Positions 48,604 through 56,040 are shown, counted from the first letter of the stretch. The stretch is 64,000 nt of DNA from Clostridia bacterium (GCA_017632155.1 JAGBRZ010000215.1:9935-73934); one strand, 5' to 3'. Notes: generated by a model from the sequence alone, not told the origin. Made by a program: numbers and translations.

Positions 48604-49115
48604 TATTCAACCTCCTCTATGTAACACCAGCTCTGGGGAGCCTGCCGAACTCGTCTTGCTGGAATGGTAGTCGGTATCTGAAACTGTTTCAGTTCCTTCG
48701 GCGTGTCATAGATCTTCAGGTCGGAGATATGCCAACCGTAAAGCGGAGCGCCTTCCCCGTAATCTTCAAGCTCGGCAGGAGAGAGTTGAAGGGAAGAGAA
48801 ATGAATTTCTGCGGCCGGGTATCCTCCGGGGCTTGCTTTCATGTATCGCGATGGCACGTTGGATGTTCCATATTTCGCGTAGCGCACGATCTCATCGCAC
48901 ACGAACTCGCCGATGACTTTCCCTCTACCATTTCCTCCGATTATGCAGTTCAGGTTCTCGTTCCCAACTCGTTCGTAGCCGCGCGTCTCGTAGATATAGC
49001 ACTTGAACGGCGTGTCGATCTTCGGGCGGGTCTTGCGGACTTCGACGGTTTTCTCCCCGCTGGCAATCCGTTCACACCATTCTGGGCGAATACTGATAAG
49101 CACGGCATCACTCAT
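48603..49115 (-). CDS. ASCH/PUA-domain protein
   Basis: The 170-residue protein starts MSDAVLISIRPEWCERIASG, then EKTVEVRKTRP (ASCH signature GEKTxExR), YIYETRGY, a GKVIGEFVCDEI strand and YGWHISDLKIY. ASCH/PUA-like folds bind RNA or modified bases; some are phage-encoded and act in RNA regulation. ATG 49115 behind AAGGAG is chosen over the longer frame. The Lys/Glu/Arg positions of the family look intact, so activity is plausible. Confidence 0.75.
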   Translation of the reverse strand: MSDAVLISIRPEWCERIASGEKTVEVRKTRPKIDTPFKCYIYETRGYERVGNENLNCIIGGNGRGKVIGEFVCDEIVRYAKYGTSNVPSRYMKASPGGYPAAEIHFSSLQLSPAELEDYGEGAPLYGWHISDLKIYDTPKELKQFQIPTTIPARRVRQAPQSWCYIEEVE

Positions 49116-49212
49116 AGTACGCTCCTTCCATGTCTCTGATCCTGATGTGCATGGCCGTGACGACAGCCAACGCAACGAATGCTATCATGTAGGCGAGGAA
49201 GTCATAGTTCAT
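49108..49212 (-). CDS. Tiny membrane peptide
   Basis: The 34-residue frame from ATG 49212 has one span (FLAYMIAFVALAVVTAM) and a charged C-terminus (HIRIRDMEGAYYE). It overlaps the ASCH start and contains its ribosome site. Unknown role. Confidence 0.45.
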   Translation of the reverse strand: MNYDFLAYMIAFVALAVVTAMHIRIRDMEGAYYE

Positions 49213-49522
49213 CAGATTTTCTCCCCAGCGCATTTGCTGCGTTCTTGTATCTGTTAGGCAGATTCAGGACGGTGACGAGGGCGTTACCCACGAAAACCCA
49301 CACCTTTTCGCCGTAGATGTAGATGGTTGAGTTGTTATAGACATAACCATTGCCCGTAGGCTTGTCTGCGTGGTGGTACAGAGCGTCCAAATATCTGCGC
49401 AGACTTCCGCTTGTGTCCTTGCGTTCGATGCCCTCATTCCTGGCTTTGACCGCCAGACGGCGGACGGCGCTCCGGGGAACGCCTACCCGCTGACGGATTC
49501 TCTGATCGGCGTGATTCGTTAC
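49202..49522 (-). CDS. Conserved phage protein lacking a normal start codon
   Basis: The open frame from 49522 leftward reads VTNHADQRIRQRVGVPRSAV, then RRLAVKARNEGIE, a YIYGEKVWVFVG strand pair and TVLNLPNRYKNA. This pattern is familiar from Clostridia phages, where it begins MTNHA. Here the first codon would be GTA (49522-49520), overlapping the upstream TAA; no ATG, GTG or TTG occurs in frame before TTG 49390, which would delete 44 residues. It is either a start-codon mutation, an unusual start, or a frameshift product of the upstream gene. Confidence 0.5.
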   Translation of the reverse strand, partial: VTNHADQRIRQRVGVPRSAVRRLAVKARNEGIERKDTSGSLRRYLDALYHHADKPTGNGYVYNNSTIYIYGEKVWVFVGNALVTVLNLPNRYKNAANALGRKSDEL

Positions 49523-50067
49523 CCCAACTGGCTCACCGCCTTTTCGACGGCATCGGCAATCCGCTTCAGCTCCGCATACTGTTCAAGAGGTTTGTACCAC
49601 TCGCCACCGTACCGTTCATTCCACGCCCACACTTCCCCGGTAGTCAAGTGGTCAGGCAGACCGTCCATGCAGATGCCGCAGTAGTCGTCTACCCAGCGCA
49701 TCAGCGCATCAGCCTGTTCGCCGTCAAGGATTTTCATGAACCACACCTTAACCTCCCAGTCCTTCGGGGTCGGCACCGGGATGTAGTTCAGATCCTTGTC
49801 AAAGGCAGCTACACCACCGTTCGCACGAGCAAGACTCGCTTCATACTCGCGGCACTCGCTTTCAGTCTCAAACTCCTCGCCGTCATCGGCGATATAGGTG
49901 CATACAATTTTCATAGGCTCACTCTCCTTATCTCTGAATTTATGTGTTCTGTTTTCCACGCACCACTGGCATGAGCCGTGGTTGCGGCAGGTGCAGTCGA
50001 TTGCTTTCGACCCACGGTAAGGCTTGCGGTGTTCCTTGCCGTGGGTTATGGCCTTGTCAAGACTCAT
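49519..50067 (-). CDS. Apparent fusion of two small phage proteins
   Basis: The 182-residue frame joins two units. Residues 1-51 (SLDKAITHGKEHRKPYRG, then CTCRNHGSCQWCVENR) form a widespread Cys protein. Residues 52-182 start at an internal ATG 49914 (MKIVCTYIADDGEEFET), with a good AAGGAG site just upstream and no stop between them. The second part is acidic and Trp-rich. Both a fusion and an independent 131-residue product are possible. The main start ATG is 50067. Confidence 0.55.
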   Translation of the reverse strand: MSLDKAITHGKEHRKPYRGSKAIDCTCRNHGSCQWCVENRTHKFRDKESEPMKIVCTYIADDGEEFETESECREYEASLARANGGVAAFDKDLNYIPVPTPKDWEVKVWFMKILDGEQADALMRWVDDYCGICMDGLPDHLTTGEVWAWNERYGGEWYKPLEQYAELKRIADAVEKAVSQLG

Positions 50068-50368
50068 GGGGGTCTCTCGGCTCCGCATAACTGCAAAAGT
50101 CTGTCGGCGCTGTGTAAAAAGTTGGGCCGTCTTCTACCGTCCAATAAGCGCAGGAGCATCGGAAGTTGCCGAGAGATTTATGCCCGGAATGATCCCACTC
50201 GTTCCAGTTGTCACAGTGTTCACAGCGAATAACAGGGGCCACTTCTTCGGCTTTCATTGCCTTGATGTCCCACACGATTTGCTTTGCGCCAAACTGGTCG
50301 CCCCATACACCGTGTTCGATTTCGATGTGACGGATAATTTTGTCTTTCTTTATGTATTCGTCAGCCAT
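50057..50368 (-). CDS. Cys-rich small protein ending in FCSYAE
   Basis: The 103-residue protein has DEYIKKDKIIRHIEIEHG, then VIRCEHCDNWNEWDHSGH, CSC and DFCSYAE. The C-H-C-W...DFCS layout is a common Clostridia phage family of unknown function, probably a zinc protein (compare 43927). Confidence 0.65.
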   Translation of the reverse strand: MADEYIKKDKIIRHIEIEHGVWGDQFGAKQIVWDIKAMKAEEVAPVIRCEHCDNWNEWDHSGHKSLGNFRCSCAYWTVEDGPTFYTAPTDFCSYAEPRDPHES

Positions 50369-50522
50369 TGTCTACCTCCTTCCACACCGGGCGCTCGGCT
50401 TTCCAACGCCGCCATGCCCAAAACTTCCACATGGGCGGTTCGCGGTCGAGCCACTTGCCGAACTCGGCAATGTACTGAAGCCGCATATTGTAGCGGCGCT
50501 TGTGCTCACGGCTTTCGCTCAT
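50361..50522 (-). CDS. Small basic Trp-rich protein
   Basis: The 53-residue frame from ATG 50522 (SESREHKRRYNMRLQYIAEF, then EPPMWKFWAWRRWKAERP) matches a family of short phage proteins with a PPMW..W.RW motif. It overlaps both neighbours (stop over the next ATG). Unknown role. Confidence 0.6.
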   Translation of the reverse strand: MSESREHKRRYNMRLQYIAEFGKWLDREPPMWKFWAWRRWKAERPVWKEVDNG

Positions 50523-50748
50523 CCAACTCAATCCTTTCCAATACTCCTGAACGAAGCCTATTCAGCATTCCGTTGACCAAAAGGGGGCTTGTCTGTCCGC
50601 CTTGGAATACCTGCGTATGCTGAACGGCAAGAGGCTCTTCCAATGGGATCGTATGGAATGAATCCCGTGCGCCGTCGCCTGTACTGCTTACAATGTAGTG
50701 GCGATATACGATCTCATGGATTTCGTATGCGGTCTCGATTTTGTTCAC
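50506..50748 (-). CDS. Hypothetical protein
   Basis: The 80-residue protein has KIETAYEIHEIVYRHYIVSS and a C-terminal helix SGVLERIELDERK. A 9-bp inverted repeat (50767-50788) lies just upstream of its ribosome site. Not recognised. Confidence 0.5.
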   Translation of the reverse strand: MNKIETAYEIHEIVYRHYIVSSTGDGARDSFHTIPLEEPLAVQHTQVFQGGQTSPLLVNGMLNRLRSGVLERIELDERKP

Positions 50749-50766
50749 TGTTTTACCTCCCCAATC

Positions 50767-50788
50767 ATTTTCGTGGCGTCACGAAAAT
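50767..50788. promoter_or_regulatory. Perfect inverted repeat near the second recombinase
   Basis: ATTTTCGTG (50767-50775) and CACGAAAAT (50780-50788) are perfect 9-bp arms with a 4-bp GCGT centre. There is no T-run. It could be an operator or a recombinase binding site, being 140 bp from the tyrosine recombinase gene. Confidence 0.45.
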
Positions 50789-50790
50789 AA

Positions 50791-50922
50791 TCACTTCTCG
50801 TAGTACCCCAGGACGCCAATGCACTTCCAAGGGAGTCCGGGCGATGTGCCCTGGTGTACGGAAACGTATGTCTTCTTCTCGCCGGTTCGTGTGTTCTGAA
50901 TCAGCATTCTGTAATACTTCAC
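50791..50922 (-). CDS. Small conserved phage protein (GYYEK type)
   Basis: The 43-residue frame starts at GTG 50922 behind AAAGGGGTGAG: MKYYRMLIQNTRTGEKKTYV ... GVLGYYEK. Short proteins of this plan are frequent next to recombinase or accessory genes in Clostridia phages. Function unknown. Confidence 0.6.
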   Translation of the reverse strand: MKYYRMLIQNTRTGEKKTYVSVHQGTSPGLPWKCIGVLGYYEK

Positions 50923-50926
50923 AGGC

Positions 50927-51859
50927 TCACCCCTTTCGATTGAACACGTTTGCCACAGCCATGGCCGGAGCGTTGACGCTGAACCGGGCGGCGTAGATCT
51001 TCGTGGTCGCTACGGACGCATGGCCCATCGTCTCGGAGATCAGTTCCATCGGAACATTGTTCTCCAGCAGGACGGAAGCGTAGCAGTGACGCATGGCGTG
51101 GGAGCGGCAGGACTTATCCTCGCCCAGCACCGCCTTGGTGTAGTATTTGATGCGCTCGGACAGTTCCGTCCGGCTTATCTGATTCCAGTTCCCAGCCTTG
51201 TCCACAGAGCCGAAGAGGAAGTCTTCATCCCCGGCGGCACTCGGACGCAGACTGCTGTCGAGATACGCCTGTACCGCTTCCTGCGCCGCCTGAGAGAAGA
51301 CCACGGCCCTGGGTTTGTCACCCTTGGTGTCCTGCGGATATGCCACGCCGTTCTCCCAATCCAGATCGCACGGACGGAGAGAACGAATCTCGGAGTTGCG
51401 AAGCCCGGACTGGAGCAGGAGAGTGACCTCCGCCTTTTCACGCAGCCATGTGGGAGACTTCCGACCGTACATGGGACGGACGCAGTTGATAAGCTCTTCC
51501 GCATCCTTGTCGGTCAGGACGTGCTCATACGGCTTGCTGCGCTCCGTGTTCAGCTTTTTCTTGGAGGGCATCATGTCCTCATCGAAGAACGGCTTGTCCA
51601 CGATCTCACGGCTTACCGCACGGTTGGACAGCGCACGAATGTGGGTGAGGTACAGAGCCAGGGACGTGGCCTTGACTCCGGCGGTGTCGGCAAACTTCCA
51701 CACGGCGTCGGCGCAGATGTCGGTGTACCCGTTTCGCTCCATGCTCTCGCGCAGAAGTCTGTATGTCTTGGTGTAGCTTCGGATGCTGTCGGGGGACAGC
51801 TCGTTGCGCTTCATGGTGGTGACGTAGGCATCCACGGCGGCGTCATATTTCTCGAACAT
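50927..51859 (-). CDS. Second tyrosine recombinase, XerC/D-like
   Basis: The 310-residue protein has a SAM-like N-terminal core-binding domain (~1-90) and a catalytic domain with R154 (SGLRNSEIRSL), K179, H254 and R257 (SHAMRHCYAS), H280 (ETMGHASVATT) and the nucleophile Y289. All catalytic residues are present. It lacks the arm-binding domain of the 528-1802 integrase. Far from attP, it could resolve genome multimers, invert a segment, or recombine another site. It is followed closely by two tiny genes. Confidence 0.9.
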   Translation of the reverse strand: MFEKYDAAVDAYVTTMKRNELSPDSIRSYTKTYRLLRESMERNGYTDICADAVWKFADTAGVKATSLALYLTHIRALSNRAVSREIVDKPFFDEDMMPSKKKLNTERSKPYEHVLTDKDAEELINCVRPMYGRKSPTWLREKAEVTLLLQSGLRNSEIRSLRPCDLDWENGVAYPQDTKGDKPRAVVFSQAAQEAVQAYLDSSLRPSAAGDEDFLFGSVDKAGNWNQISRTELSERIKYYTKAVLGEDKSCRSHAMRHCYASVLLENNVPMELISETMGHASVATTKIYAARFSVNAPAMAVANVFNRKG

Positions 51860-51889
51860 GATGTGCTCCTTTCTTCTGTAGATCTTGGT

Positions 51890-52045
51890 TTACTGGAAGA
51901 TGTTCTTGAACGCCAGCCGGACGGCTTCCCGTGCGTTCTCGGCCTCCACCGTGCGGACATCGACCTCTTCCTTACCGTACTCGGTGTTGAGGTAGACCAC
52001 GATGGTGAAGGATTTTTTCTTCGTCTGATTCTTCAGGATTTTCAA
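51890..52045 (-). CDS. Small hypothetical protein
   Basis: The 51-residue frame uses TTG 52045 with GGAGGAG 8 nt upstream. It reads as a beta strand pair (SFTIVVYLNTEYGKEEVDVR) followed by an amphipathic helix (ENAREAVRLAFKNIF). Its start overlaps the previous stop. Unknown. Confidence 0.5.
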   Translation of the reverse strand: MKILKNQTKKKSFTIVVYLNTEYGKEEVDVRTVEAENAREAVRLAFKNIFQ

Positions 52046-52347
52046 AACGGAATCTCCTCCTCACTTGTGAAGGGCTTGACGATTTCCTGCCGGATGGTGA
52101 CGACTTCCACCGTGCCGATCACCTTGGCGGGCGGATAGTAGCCGCCGTTGCATTCGCACAGCGTTTGCGTCATCGTTTCGGATGCGTAGAAGTTGGGGCT
52201 TGTCGCCACGCCGATGTGTTCTCCGCGCCGGTCGCTAACGCACAGTTTTTCGCCGCCTTTGATGTCAGCATCCAGCGGAAGTTCGTAGAGATACGACCGC
52301 CGGATTTCTTCCGGGTGCTTGATGTACACCAGGTTTCGGTATTTCAT
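52042..52347 (-). CDS. Hypothetical protein
   Basis: The 101-residue beta-rich protein contains YRNLVYIKHPEEIRRSYLYE, a DRRGEHIGVATSP segment and a TSEEEIPF end resembling an SSB-type tip by composition. The similarity to SSB may be chance. Located between the recombinase and a DNA-binding gene. Confidence 0.5.
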   Translation of the reverse strand: MKYRNLVYIKHPEEIRRSYLYELPLDADIKGGEKLCVSDRRGEHIGVATSPNFYASETMTQTLCECNGGYYPPAKVIGTVEVVTIRQEIVKPFTSEEEIPF

Positions 52348-52700
52348 ACAGCAACTCTCCTTTTCATTGCTTTTTTAAGGTCATCCCGAAGGAGAACCGT
52401 TTCTCTTCTCGTCATGCCGGTAAAGTCCATCAGCAGACGGATCTCTTCGGGCGTGTCGGCAAACTTTCGGTACATCTCCAGCAGTTCGCTGAAGCTGTAG
52501 CCGTCGGGGTATCCGCCTGGGCGGGGAATGATCGACAGCTTGCTGGGCTTCTGCCCACGAACCGGGGCCATGATCGGCAGTCCGTTCCTCGCCCTCTCGC
52601 GGAGCGTGTCATACGACAGCCCCATCATCTCGGCGTAGTCCCGGACGCTCATCTCCTGGCCGTTATAATTGACCGTGTATTTTGTTTCCGTGATGTCCAC
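52344..52700 (-). CDS. Putative HTH DNA-binding protein
   Basis: The 118-residue protein from GTG 52700 has QEMSVRDYAEMMGLSYDTLR, a helix-turn-helix pattern, followed by a basic linker and helical C-terminus (KKAMKRRVAV). It is the first gene after a terminator and may regulate the recombinase operon. The start is uncertain because the ribosome site GGGAG abuts GTG. Confidence 0.55.
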   Translation of the reverse strand: MDITETKYTVNYNGQEMSVRDYAEMMGLSYDTLRERARNGLPIMAPVRGQKPSKLSIIPRPGGYPDGYSFSELLEMYRKFADTPEEIRLLMDFTGMTRRETVLLRDDLKKAMKRRVAV

Positions 52701-52749
52701 CTCCCGTGTCGTGAGTATGATAACCAAAATGTCAAGCGTTTTTTGGGCA

Positions 52750-52780
52750 TAAAAAAAGAGCCGCACTTTCGTGCAGCTCT
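52750..52780 (-). terminator. Intrinsic terminator (leftward)
   Basis: On the minus strand AGAGCTGCAC-GAAA-GTGCGGCTCT forms a 10-bp stem followed by TTTTTTT (52757-52751). It ends the transcription unit of the 52802 gene and isolates the downstream HTH/recombinase unit. Confidence 0.88.
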
Positions 52781-52801
52781 GCATGATTTTTGTGTGGAGT
52801 T

Positions 52802-53488
52802 TTACTCAAAGTTTGCCCAGATATTATAGATCTGGAACAGAGCGATTGCCGCTCCGTTTTTTTCGGTCAGTTTGTACTTATCTGACAGCCACATCAGGTA
52901 TTTCAGCGTTGATACCTCCGGCACCATCAAATCATCCGTGAAGAAGGCGATTTTTACCTGCGTCCAGTTCTGCTCCGGGTCGAATGTGGGCAGACCCAGG
53001 AGAAGGACGTTGGGATTCCGGGCCAGCAGTTCTGCGGCCTCCGTCATGGATCGCGCTTTGCGCTTGGCTGCGGGAGATTTCACGCCGTCGATAGTCTGAC
53101 GGCGTGTAGTTTCGGCGCTTTCGATTACGTCCATCACATTGTCATCGGTAATGCCTGCGCTGTTGAGCATCTTCACCAGCTCCGAAACTGGCGTGGGTTT
53201 GTCATTTTTCACAAGCCGAAGGGCATCGTCCACGGACAGTTCCACACTGAAATCGTGGGCCATCAGCATTTCCTCGGAGGCCGCGTCGATAGTATACCGG
53301 TCGTCAATTTCCGGGTGGGCATTCATTACAGCGAGAATATATCCGCGCTTATAGTCGAAGTCATCCTGCCAGAAATAGTCCAACAGTTCGTCGCGTCTGC
53401 GCTCCTCCTGCGCAGACTTCTTGATCTCACTCTCTACGGCATCCCAGTCAACGCCGTCCATGATCTCGTCCCATGATTTGTCCATCAT
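52802..53488 (-). CDS. Hypothetical helical protein
   Basis: The 228-residue acidic protein is helical throughout, with an internal basic segment (SPAAKRKARS, ~140) and a C-terminal ALFQIYNIWANFE. It has its own promoter and terminator, unlike most of the array, so it may be expressed separately. No family is recognised. AGGTGAAA precedes the ATG pair at 53488/53485. Confidence 0.6.
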   Translation of the reverse strand: MMDKSWDEIMDGVDWDAVESEIKKSAQEERRRDELLDYFWQDDFDYKRGYILAVMNAHPEIDDRYTIDAASEEMLMAHDFSVELSVDDALRLVKNDKPTPVSELVKMLNSAGITDDNVMDVIESAETTRRQTIDGVKSPAAKRKARSMTEAAELLARNPNVLLLGLPTFDPEQNWTQVKIAFFTDDLMVPEVSTLKYLMWLSDKYKLTEKNGAAIALFQIYNIWANFE

Positions 53489-53531
53489 TTATTTCACCTG
53501 CCTTTATTTTTTATAGCCTTGTCCATAGATA

Positions 53532-53560
53532 ATTATAACCGCTTGCTTCTTTTGAATCAA
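53532..53560 (-). promoter_or_regulatory. Sigma70-type promoter for the 52802 gene
   Basis: On the minus strand TTGATT (53560-53555) and TATAAT (53537-53532) are separated by 17 nt. A hairpin (ACCGCTTG/CAAGCGGT) lies within the spacer area, perhaps an operator or a leader of the preceding gene's terminator. Confidence 0.7.
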
Positions 53561-53712
53561 GCGGTCTTGTCCTTTTTCTTCTCGTTGGTTTTCAGCAGCG
53601 CCTTGGCGTAGATTGCGCTGTTCTCTGAAAACGCTTTTGGGTTGGCGTTATGGAAGCGCCATGCGGCGCGGTCGTATTTTTCAAAGACCTTCATAGCTTC
53701 GTCACGGCTCAT
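53557..53712 (-). CDS. Small basic helical protein
   Basis: The 51-residue frame from ATG 53712 (SRDEAMKVFEKYDRAAWRFH ... LLKTNEKKKDKTA) is helical and basic. It overlaps the start of the next upstream gene's end. Unknown role. Confidence 0.5.
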   Translation of the reverse strand: MSRDEAMKVFEKYDRAAWRFHNANPKAFSENSAIYAKALLKTNEKKKDKTA

Positions 53713-54322
53713 GCAATTCCCCCTTCCCAAATCCGGGCTTGTATGTTTTGCGCGTTTTCTTTCCGCAGCCTTTTTTGTATTCGGCTATCCACACTTCCTT
53801 GCCGCTTTTGTAGTGACGCCAATGCCCACGGACGGTGAACACACCGCTGGGGCTGGCGTGTGATCCCTGCGGCAAAGCGCAGATTGAGCCGCCTTTGCGC
53901 TGGAGAATATAGGTTACGTCTGTCTTGCGTTTCTTTTGGGTGGGCGATTTCTCGCTGTACTTGTTCGGGATATATTCGCGGCGCTCAACGCCGTCGTTCC
54001 CGTAGACCATCAGAGCCATAAGCGATCCGTACACGGTGAACATGGAGCGCTTATCTTCCCACGATATATCCAGCGTAGACTTAATCTCAATCCACTGGCC
54101 GTCAGCTCGTTTCCGCAGAAGGAAATATCCGAGGTTGACTCCGTTGTGTTTGAGATATAGTTTTATCTCGTCTTCGTTTCTGAACGCCCTGACAACATAC
54201 ACAGGGCAGATAATCTCGATGGCTTTCAGCGGAGCCGGTGCGCTTCGCACCAAATCCTTGTGTTCGTCACGCCACGCAAGAAGCGCGTCGATGTCGTCTC
54301 TGTTGAGCAGGGCTTTGTCCAT
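53702..54322 (-). CDS. Conserved phage protein
   Basis: The 206-residue protein has an N-terminal helical part (DDIDALLAWRDEHKDLV), a beta-rich middle (IEIICPVYVVRAFRNEDEIK) and a C-terminal GVFTVRGHWRHYKSGKEVW segment. This last block recurs in Clostridia and Bacilli phage proteins of unknown function. GAGGTGAAG precedes the ATG. It follows an intergenic element with an inverted repeat (54377-54402). Confidence 0.6.
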   Translation of the reverse strand: MDKALLNRDDIDALLAWRDEHKDLVRSAPAPLKAIEIICPVYVVRAFRNEDEIKLYLKHNGVNLGYFLLRKRADGQWIEIKSTLDISWEDKRSMFTVYGSLMALMVYGNDGVERREYIPNKYSEKSPTQKKRKTDVTYILQRKGGSICALPQGSHASPSGVFTVRGHWRHYKSGKEVWIAEYKKGCGKKTRKTYKPGFGKGELHEP

Positions 54323-54366
54323 TTCTTCACCTCCATTATATAGGGAATAAAACCGGCCATTTGCGT

Positions 54367-54405
54367 ATCGTCAAAATGCACAAAACCGCATATGTTTGTG
54401 CAGAT
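54367..54405. promoter_or_regulatory. Inverted-repeat element A with leader motif
   Basis: ATCGTCA (54367-54373), TGCACAAA (54377-54384) and TTTGTGCA (54395-54402) make an element whose two octamers are perfect complements. It contains the TTTGTGCAGAT motif (54395-54405). A similar element is at 58931-58960. The 97-nt gap holds no gene. Confidence 0.45.
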
Positions 54406-54419
54406 TTTAAGAATGAATA

Positions 54420-54662
54420 TTATTCATTCGATACCAGTTCTATGACCAGTTCCTCTTTGAGCGGATAGATATAGGCGACTTCCAGATCTTCGTAGTCGGA
54501 GACGACAAATTTTCCTCCTACCACATCATATACCACATTGTCCTGCAGCCCATCGGTGGCCGGAAGGATATGCCGCTCGGTCTCGTCTCCTTCCTCATTA
54601 AACACCAGAATGGAGATTGCCCCCTGCACCGTGACATTGTTTACCAGATCGCCAAGGGTCAT
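54420..54662 (-). CDS. Small acidic protein
   Basis: The 80-residue protein starts at ATG 54662 behind AAGGAGG: TLGDLVNNVTVQGAISILVF, then acidic strands and an ELVSNE end. The pattern recalls small phage proteins with a conserved (L)GDL-N(N)V start. Function unknown. Confidence 0.55.
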   Translation of the reverse strand: MTLGDLVNNVTVQGAISILVFNEEGDETERHILPATDGLQDNVVYDVVGGKFVVSDYEDLEVAYIYPLKEELVIELVSNE

Positions 54663-54675
54663 GCTACGCCTCCTT

Positions 54676-55140
54676 TCAGAACCATTCGTTTTCCTCGGCC
54701 AGTTTGTAATAACGCCTCCTGGCAAGAGTGTAGGCATTGACGACGTTTTCATCGTAGCCCATTTCCCGGAGGTAATCGGAGCCGGTTTTATCCACTGCGT
54801 ACTCGCAGTTCCCGAAGCAGTTGCACACGTCCCAGTCGCCCTCCCAGTTGATGCCGTACTCGTGATTCTGCATCTCATACAGGAACGCGCTTTCGGCAAA
54901 GGCAGGGTCTTTCATCAGCTCCAGCAGCGGGTTGGGCCTGTCGATAAATGCACGGATCGTGGGAAGGTCGGTTTTTAGGGCGAAGCCCCCGCCGCTGATA
55001 CGGCAAACCTTATCCGTGTCCTCCATGGTCAGGCCACGCTCGGCCATGGCTTTTTCAAACTGTTCATCGGAGAAAGCCCAGAAGATCGGCAGGGCATTAA
55101 ATTCCTCTTGCGTTGCGTTAAGGTATTCAGTGTAGGTCAA
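54676..55140 (-). CDS. Hypothetical protein with Cys pair
   Basis: The 154-residue protein has YTEYLNATQEEFNALPIFWA, a Gly-rich turn, CNCFGNC (~106-112) and a Tyr/Arg-rich end (TLARRRYYKLAEENEWF). The sequence is of the DUF-type seen in gut phage accessory arrays. No known function. Confidence 0.55.
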   Translation of the reverse strand: MTYTEYLNATQEEFNALPIFWAFSDEQFEKAMAERGLTMEDTDKVCRISGGGFALKTDLPTIRAFIDRPNPLLELMKDPAFAESAFLYEMQNHEYGINWEGDWDVCNCFGNCEYAVDKTGSDYLREMGYDENVVNAYTLARRRYYKLAEENEWF

Positions 55141-55146
55141 TGTGCA

Positions 55147-55371
55147 TTACCTCCTTGCAGATTTCAAAAACAGGTTGTACAGTTCTTCGTTGGAAATTCC
55201 GATGGTGTCATCGAACAGCTCATGCGCCATAACATACGCTTCGTCGGCAGTTCGGCAGTTTGCGGTGATAAAAAACACCACATTGACAATGAGCCTCCAT
55301 GCAGATGCGCCATCCGGGTCGAAGTTGTTGCGGAGATAATCAAGGATTGCGTCACACTTTTCGTAGTCCAT
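55147..55371 (-). CDS. Hypothetical helical protein
   Basis: The 74-residue protein contains DYEKCDAILDYLRNNFDPDG and a Leu-rich helix near the end. It overlaps nothing downstream and follows its upstream neighbour by 0-1 bases (stop at 55372). Unknown. Confidence 0.5.
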   Translation of the reverse strand: MDYEKCDAILDYLRNNFDPDGASAWRLIVNVVFFITANCRTADEAYVMAHELFDDTIGISNEELYNLFLKSARR

Positions 55372-55515
55372 TCAGTCAGCCACCTCCCAAAACTCCACGT
55401 TCTTGATGTGGTCGTCCAGAAACAGGTCAATGTCCTCGACGCTTTCGGGAACACACACATAAAACACCGACCCGATGGTGGGGTAGATTTTCACGGTCAT
55501 GTATTCGCCATTCAT
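55372..55515 (-). CDS. Small beta-type protein
   Basis: The 47-residue frame from ATG 55515 behind AAAGGAG reads MTVKIYPTIGSVFYVCV then an acidic DLFLDDHIKNVEFWEVAD. It fills the gap between two better-supported genes. Unknown role. Confidence 0.5.
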   Translation of the reverse strand: MNGEYMTVKIYPTIGSVFYVCVPESVEDIDLFLDDHIKNVEFWEVAD

Positions 55516-55518
55516 ATA

Positions 55519-55788
55519 TCATTTCTCCTTTTCGGGGTAGTCCCGGAGGATTTCTCCGTAGCACTCCGGGCACATGATTCTGCTCGTCTCAAACGATCCG
55601 ATCAGCCCCGCATGGAGCATGGTGTCCCATGCCTTGCGGCCCCAGCGGTCAGTGAAACACTTTTCGCAGAAGTGTTTGCCGCACTCCTCACACTCCCAGA
55701 GACTGCCACAGATAGGGTCACTTCCGTCCCAATCTGCCTCAAAGCCGCAGAAGTCGCACTCGTATTTATCGATGTCCATGAGGTACAT
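55519..55788 (-). CDS. Zinc-binding protein, RING/LIM-like cluster
   Basis: The 89-residue protein has YECDFCGFEAD (~10-20), then CEECGKHFCEKCF (~33-45) and MCPECYG (~72-78). Eight Cys in CxxC pairs could bind two zincs in a treble-clef or cross-brace. ATG 55788 behind AAAGGAAG is chosen; ATG 55779 is possible. Might mediate protein interactions during takeover; function unknown. Confidence 0.6.
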   Translation of the reverse strand: MYLMDIDKYECDFCGFEADWDGSDPICGSLWECEECGKHFCEKCFTDRWGRKAWDTMLHAGLIGSFETSRIMCPECYGEILRDYPEKEK

Positions 55789-55803
55789 TTGTAGCACTTC
55801 CTT

Positions 55804-56040
55804 TCAGTTTTTCATATCGTGGAGATAGTCAAGCTCCGGGAATAGCCGCTTCGTCTCCTTGATTACCAGATTGTATGTCCTGTCGGAGCATCCGTAGCCT
55901 TCAACGTAGAACATATTGCCGCGCCGGATCACAGAGAAAAGGTTGCGCTCATAGGCATTGGCCACAGATTTGTAGATCGTGTTTCTCGCCACGTCTGCCG
56001 ACAAATATTTCTCCGGCATAATGTATGGCCGAATGTTCAT
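55804..56040 (-). CDS. Hypothetical protein
   Basis: The 78-residue protein starts at ATG 56040 behind GAAAGGAGG. It has NTIYKSVANAYERNLFSVIR and a MFYVEGYGCSDRTYNLVIK strand-helix. Function unknown. Confidence 0.55.
   Translation of the reverse strand: MNIRPYIMPEKYLSADVARNTIYKSVANAYERNLFSVIRRGNMFYVEGYGCSDRTYNLVIKETKRLFPELDYLHDMKN

Noticed and set aside
51020..52138. 372-codon plus-strand frame over the second recombinase
   Set aside because: Antisense to a tyrosine recombinase with all catalytic residues.
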